64,000 nucleotides of DNA, from NCBI RefSeq assembly GCF_014202315.1, contig NZ_JACHGN010000014.1, positions 124,001 to 188,000 on the forward strand, read 5' to 3'. This document shows positions 61,213-64,000 of this stretch, piece by piece. Both the position numbers and the translations under genes were made by a program. The stretch is from Thermocatellispora tengchongensis (GTDB taxonomy: Bacteria > Actinomycetota > Actinomycetes > Streptosporangiales > Streptosporangiaceae). Every line of letters starts with the position of its first letter. Position 1 is the stretch's first letter. The notes under the pieces were generated by a model. The model had not been told where the DNA came from. It worked only from the letters and a program-made list of their open reading frames with translations, and made no database searches.

Positions 61213-61626
61213 ATGTTCACACCGGACGAGCTCGACCGGCAGCACACGCTGCTCACCGCCGCGGCCCGCTACGACGAGCTGCGCATGCGCGACCTGCTCG
61301 CCCCGCGCCCCGGCGACGAGCCCGACGGGCACGCCGCGCCCCCGCTGACCAAGCAGGAGGCGCTGGAGCTGCTCGCCCTCGGCGAACTGCTGGCCCGCAA
61401 GGCGGCGTACGGGCGGCAGCTCGCGGTCAGGACGGCCCGCGAGGCGGGCGCGTCCTGGTCCCAGATCGGGGCCGCCCTCGGCACCACCAAGCAGTCGGCC
61501 TGGGAGGCGCACACCCGCTGGATCGACGAACAGGCCGGCGGGCGGGGGCGTACCGGGCAGATCGGCCTCAGCGCGGCCGAGGCCGAGGCCGCCCGCGACC
61601 TCGCCGGCACCCCCGACGACCGCTGA
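61213..61626 (+). CDS. Small HTH-like protein
   Basis: A 137-residue protein with LLALGELLARKAAYGRQLAV and TAREAGASWSQIGAALGTTKQSAWEAHTRW (read in part), an HTH of the sigma-70 region 4-like type known from many actinobacterial hypothetical proteins. The Asp/Glu/Ala-rich ends look disordered. DNA binding is plausible; the target is unknown. It ends seven bases before the convergent LacI regulator. Confidence 0.82.
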   Translation: MFTPDELDRQHTLLTAAARYDELRMRDLLAPRPGDEPDGHAAPPLTKQEALELLALGELLARKAAYGRQLAVRTAREAGASWSQIGAALGTTKQSAWEAHTRWIDEQAGGRGRTGQIGLSAAEAEAARDLAGTPDDR

Positions 61627-61633
61627 GCGGTCG

Positions 61634-62695
61634 CTACCCGCCCGCAGGGCCGGTGGAGGCCCGCACGACCAGCTCGTACGGCATCACCAGCCGCTCCTCC
61701 GGCAACGGCCGCCCCGACAGCAGCAGCCGCCCGGCCGTCTTGCCGATCTCCTCCTTGGGCTGGCGGATCGTGGTCAGCCCGCCCTGCGCCGCCTCGCTGT
61801 CGGAGAACCCCACCACCGACAGATCCTCCGGCACTCGCAACCCGAGATCGGCTGCGGCGTCGAGCACCCCCAGCGCCAGCCGGTCGGTTACGGTGAGCAC
61901 CGCGGTGGGCCGCGGCTCGCGCCGCAGCAACTCGTGCGCCGCCTCCCGCCCCGACTCCCGCGTGTTGCGCACCACCTCGTACACCGGCACGCCCGCCCAG
62001 TCGATCCCCGCCCCCTCGGCCGCGGCCCGATACCCGGCGATCCTGGTCCGCCGCGCCTGGAACGGCCCCCGCTCCTGCCGCTCGACGTCCGCCCACCCGG
62101 TACGCGCCTGGTGGTACAACCCCGTGATGATCACCCCGAGCCGCCGGTGCCCCAGCCCCAGCACATGCCGCGCCGCGTCGCCCGCCGCCGCCATCTCATC
62201 GATCCCGATCAGCGGATACCCCGGCAGGTACGGCTCGTCCACCGCCACGGCCGGCAACCCCCGCCGCAGCACCTCCTCCAGCGCGGGATGCCCGTCGGGC
62301 AGCGAGTACACGCAGAACCCGTCCACCACGGCCCCCCGCACCGTCTCGGCATGCCCGTCACCGGTGAGCAACGGCAGGATCAACAACCCCACCCCGGCGT
62401 CCTCCACCGCCGCCGCCATCCCCTGCAACAGCCCGATCGAGTACGGATCACCGAACGCGTAGTTCAGCGTCTCGGTGAACAACAACCCCAGCGCCCCGGC
62501 CCGCCGCAACCGCAACGACCGCGCCGTCGCATCGGGCCCGGCATACCCCAGCTCCCCCGCGACCTTCAGAATCTCGGCCCGCAGCTTCTCACTGAGCTGA
62601 TCGGGCCGGGAGAAGGCGTACGAGACCGTGGCCCGCGAAACCCCCACCCGATCCGCGATGGTCTGCAACGTGACCCGTTTCCCACGCCCGCTCAC
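61634..62695 (-). CDS. LacI family transcriptional regulator
   Basis: A 353-residue repressor: HTH TLQTIADRVGVSRATVSYAF with hinge ARSLRLRRAGALGLL, then a periplasmic-binding-like effector domain (VVDGFCVYSLPD, AVAVDEPYLPGYPLIGIDE, VLTVTDRLALGVLDAA, VVGFSDSEAAQGGLTTIRQP). The GTG start has no ribosome site, but TAGATT on the minus strand (62702-62707) is six bases upstream, indicating a leaderless mRNA. No sugar genes are adjacent, so the target lies elsewhere. Confidence 0.94.
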   Translation of the reverse strand: MSGRGKRVTLQTIADRVGVSRATVSYAFSRPDQLSEKLRAEILKVAGELGYAGPDATARSLRLRRAGALGLLFTETLNYAFGDPYSIGLLQGMAAAVEDAGVGLLILPLLTGDGHAETVRGAVVDGFCVYSLPDGHPALEEVLRRGLPAVAVDEPYLPGYPLIGIDEMAAAGDAARHVLGLGHRRLGVIITGLYHQARTGWADVERQERGPFQARRTRIAGYRAAAEGAGIDWAGVPVYEVVRNTRESGREAAHELLRREPRPTAVLTVTDRLALGVLDAAADLGLRVPEDLSVVGFSDSEAAQGGLTTIRQPKEEIGKTAGRLLLSGRPLPEERLVMPYELVVRASTGPAGG

Positions 62696-63087
62696 ATTCC
62701 GAATCTATTGCCCCCCGCCCCTCCTCACCACCGAACGCACGCACACGCGATCACGCGGATCTCGCGCAAGGTGGTATGGGACGGGGTGCCGGAACCTACG
62801 CGAACTCGACGCCCTCCCACTGCCTCGCGCCAAGCGCGGGCACACGCCGGTGCGCGGGACGCGGAGGCATGGGGAGCGACGCGGGGGGTCGCGGAGCGGG
62901 GGCACCCGACGCAGCGCCGGCATCGTGTGGAGGGGGCAGGCGGCCACGGGGCAGGCTGGCCCGGGGACGGCCCATCGCGCGAGGCCGGGTGGGCCGGGGT
63001 GACCCGGCGCCCGGGGTGGCCGGGTGGGCCCGGAGACGGTCCTGCGCCCGGACGGCCGGGGGACGCCCTGCGCGGGGAGGCGGGCGG
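62696..63087. other. Intergenic region, GC-rich, no gene seen
   Basis: About 390 bp between the LacI start and the truncated integrase. It is low-complexity (many GGCCGGG and GCCCGG words). I searched the minus strand for the missing C-terminal recombinase motifs (HxLRHT and the Tyr) and did not find them in any frame. Confidence 0.4.
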
Positions 63088-63990
63088 TCAGGGAGTGGGG
63101 AGGCCGGCTTCGGCGGCGATCTCGGCGATGATGCGGGAGGCGGTCTTGGCACTCAGGCGGCCACCGCGGCGGTTGAGGAACAACGCGGGCGAGTTCGCCG
63201 CCCCCGCCCAGCCCGCGCGTTCGTGGAGCCACTCGCGCAGCGGGGCGTGCAGTGCGGGACCGAGGACGATCTCGCGCACGCCCGTCCTGCCGCGTACGGT
63301 GAGCGTTCCCAGGGTCTCGCTGCCCCCGTCGGGCGGCAGGCGTACGTCGGTCACGTCCAGGGCGACCACGTCGGAGGCGCGCAGGCCGGTGTGGAAGGGC
63401 AGCAGCGCCAGCGCACGGTCGCGCGGGTGAGGGCGTGCCTCGATCACGCGCAGCAACCGGGTCACGTCCCCGGGCCCGGGGAACGCCGAAGCCGGTGCGG
63501 ACGGCGGGATCTCGACACGCGTCACCTCCGCCGGACCGGGGCCGAGGCGGGTGTAGAAGTCGTCGAGAGCGGCCAGGGCGTTGTTGACGTAGCGAGGTGA
63601 GCGCCGGGCCTCCTCCAGCAGGTACGCCCGGTAGCCGCGCACCGCCCGATCCCGCAGCACGGCCGGCAGGTCAGCACGTGGCGGAACGTGAGCACGGGCC
63701 GAAACGTGTGAACCGTTGGGCAGGTCGCGACCGGCGAGCACACCGGAGCCGGCCGGTTCACCCCGGTCGCTGGGCGCGCCCGGCGCGGGGAGGACGCGGG
63801 AGGCGGAGACGACGCCAGACGCGGGCACCGCGCCCGACGCGGCCACCACGCCAGAGGAGCCGACCACATCGGCCCCCGACACCACGCCGGACCTCTGCAC
63901 CACTCCAGACGTGCCGACGACACCAGAGGAGCCGACCACACCAAGCCCCGGCACCCCGCCCGATCCCCGCACGCCCGACGCGGGGACCAC
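63088..63990 (-). CDS. Truncated tyrosine recombinase/integrase with repetitive N-terminus
   Basis: 300 residues. The core-binding region (RDRAVRGYRAYLLEEARRSP, YVNNALAALDDFYTRLG) is followed by the start of the catalytic domain with the first Arg in FHTGLRASDVVALDV (about residue 204) and LFLNRRGGRLS. The protein stops at AGLPTP, just where HxLRHT should begin, so the His, second Arg and Tyr nucleophile are absent and it cannot recombine DNA. Residues 1-66 are Gly/Ser/Val repeats (SSGVV, TSGVV, RSGVV). The true start is uncertain and may lie beyond the window end. It is probably a decayed mobile-element gene. Confidence 0.65.
   Translation of the reverse strand: MVPASGVRGSGGVPGLGVVGSSGVVGTSGVVQRSGVVSGADVVGSSGVVAASGAVPASGVVSASRVLPAPGAPSDRGEPAGSGVLAGRDLPNGSHVSARAHVPPRADLPAVLRDRAVRGYRAYLLEEARRSPRYVNNALAALDDFYTRLGPGPAEVTRVEIPPSAPASAFPGPGDVTRLLRVIEARPHPRDRALALLPFHTGLRASDVVALDVTDVRLPPDGGSETLGTLTVRGRTGVREIVLGPALHAPLREWLHERAGWAGAANSPALFLNRRGGRLSAKTASRIIAEIAAEAGLPTP
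63790..63990 (-). repeat. Degenerate 15-18-bp repeat in the recombinase N-terminus
   Basis: Imperfect units encode SSGVV, TSGVVQ, RSGVVS, SSGVVA, ASGAVP and ASGVVS on the minus strand. On the plus strand the same DNA reads as a Thr-Pro-Glu-rich sequence (TTPEEPTT). Which strand, if any, is expressed here is not decided by the sequence. Confidence 0.55.
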
Positions 63991-64000
63991 ACCGGAGCCC

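Noticed and set aside
63690-64000. Plus-strand Thr-Pro-Glu linker protein at the right edge
   Set aside because: The reading is open and looks linker-like, but it has no start codon or domain in the window. The minus strand has a recognisable recombinase, so the plus reading is probably the mirror of its repeats.

Overview
This window is very GC-rich. Its genes overlap by ATGA/GTGA junctions, start often with GTG, and in many cases have a TAnnnT -10 box about six bases before the start codon (leaderless mRNAs). Together with the F420/PPOX, PadR, DUF5302, PASTA/Excalibur and ChlID-type cobaltochelatase genes, this points to a filamentous actinomycete. A Streptosporangiales-like relative of Nonomuraea or Streptosporangium is my guess; no marker here fixes the genus.

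Layout. 1-17.5 kb is mixed accessory and housekeeping DNA. It holds a PadR regulator, tRNA-Arg(UCU), two ADP-ribosylglycohydrolases, a DUF2975/HTH pair under a promoter wrapped in palindromes, and a large ATP-binding regulator broken by two single-base frameshifts. It also has a flavin monooxygenase, a propeller-like lipoprotein, and an isolated 43-residue Cys/His/Arg/Trp-rich peptide gene with its own leader and terminator, next to an ABC half-exporter. A fatty-acid type acyl-CoA dehydrogenase/SDR operon with a divergent TetR closes this part.

17.5-34.8 kb is a cobalamin cluster: cobL, cobM, cbiD, cobK, cobIJ, cobH, cobG, cobN, cobB, cobO, a ChlI-ChlD fusion, a phosphatase, and the cobalt transporter pair cbtA/cbtB. 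Two cobalamin riboswitches control it, one before cobN on the plus strand and one before cbtBA and the downstream genes on the minus strand. The strands alternate and three convergent gene pairs overlap at their 3' ends.

34.8-41 kb carries a GH13 enzyme, two unknown divergent genes, a STAS protein with a repetitive tail, an aldo/keto reductase, DUF5302 and a PASTA/Excalibur membrane protein. 41.1-50.9 kb is a tightly coupled sugar operon (TIM-barrel isomerase, split transketolase, FGGY kinase, DUF2291, ABC ATPase, permease, binding protein, then a SorC-type regulator). Its gene set matches the D-apiose (apulose-4-phosphate transketolase) route, so I infer use of a plant cell-wall branched pentose.

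51-63 kb has a phosphotransferase, an acetamidase/formamidase behind a GlnR-like box, a D-2-hydroxyacid dehydrogenase, a D-amino-acid-oxidase-like enzyme, the Trk/Ktr potassium system, a phytanoyl-CoA dioxygenase/AraC divergent pair around a 19-bp palindrome, a small kinase, a P450, a small HTH-like protein and a LacI regulator. The window ends in a C-terminally truncated tyrosine recombinase with a repetitive N-terminus.

A recurring theme is in-frame coding minisatellites (12-48 bp units) in at least seven genes, several at start codons or in the N-terminus.
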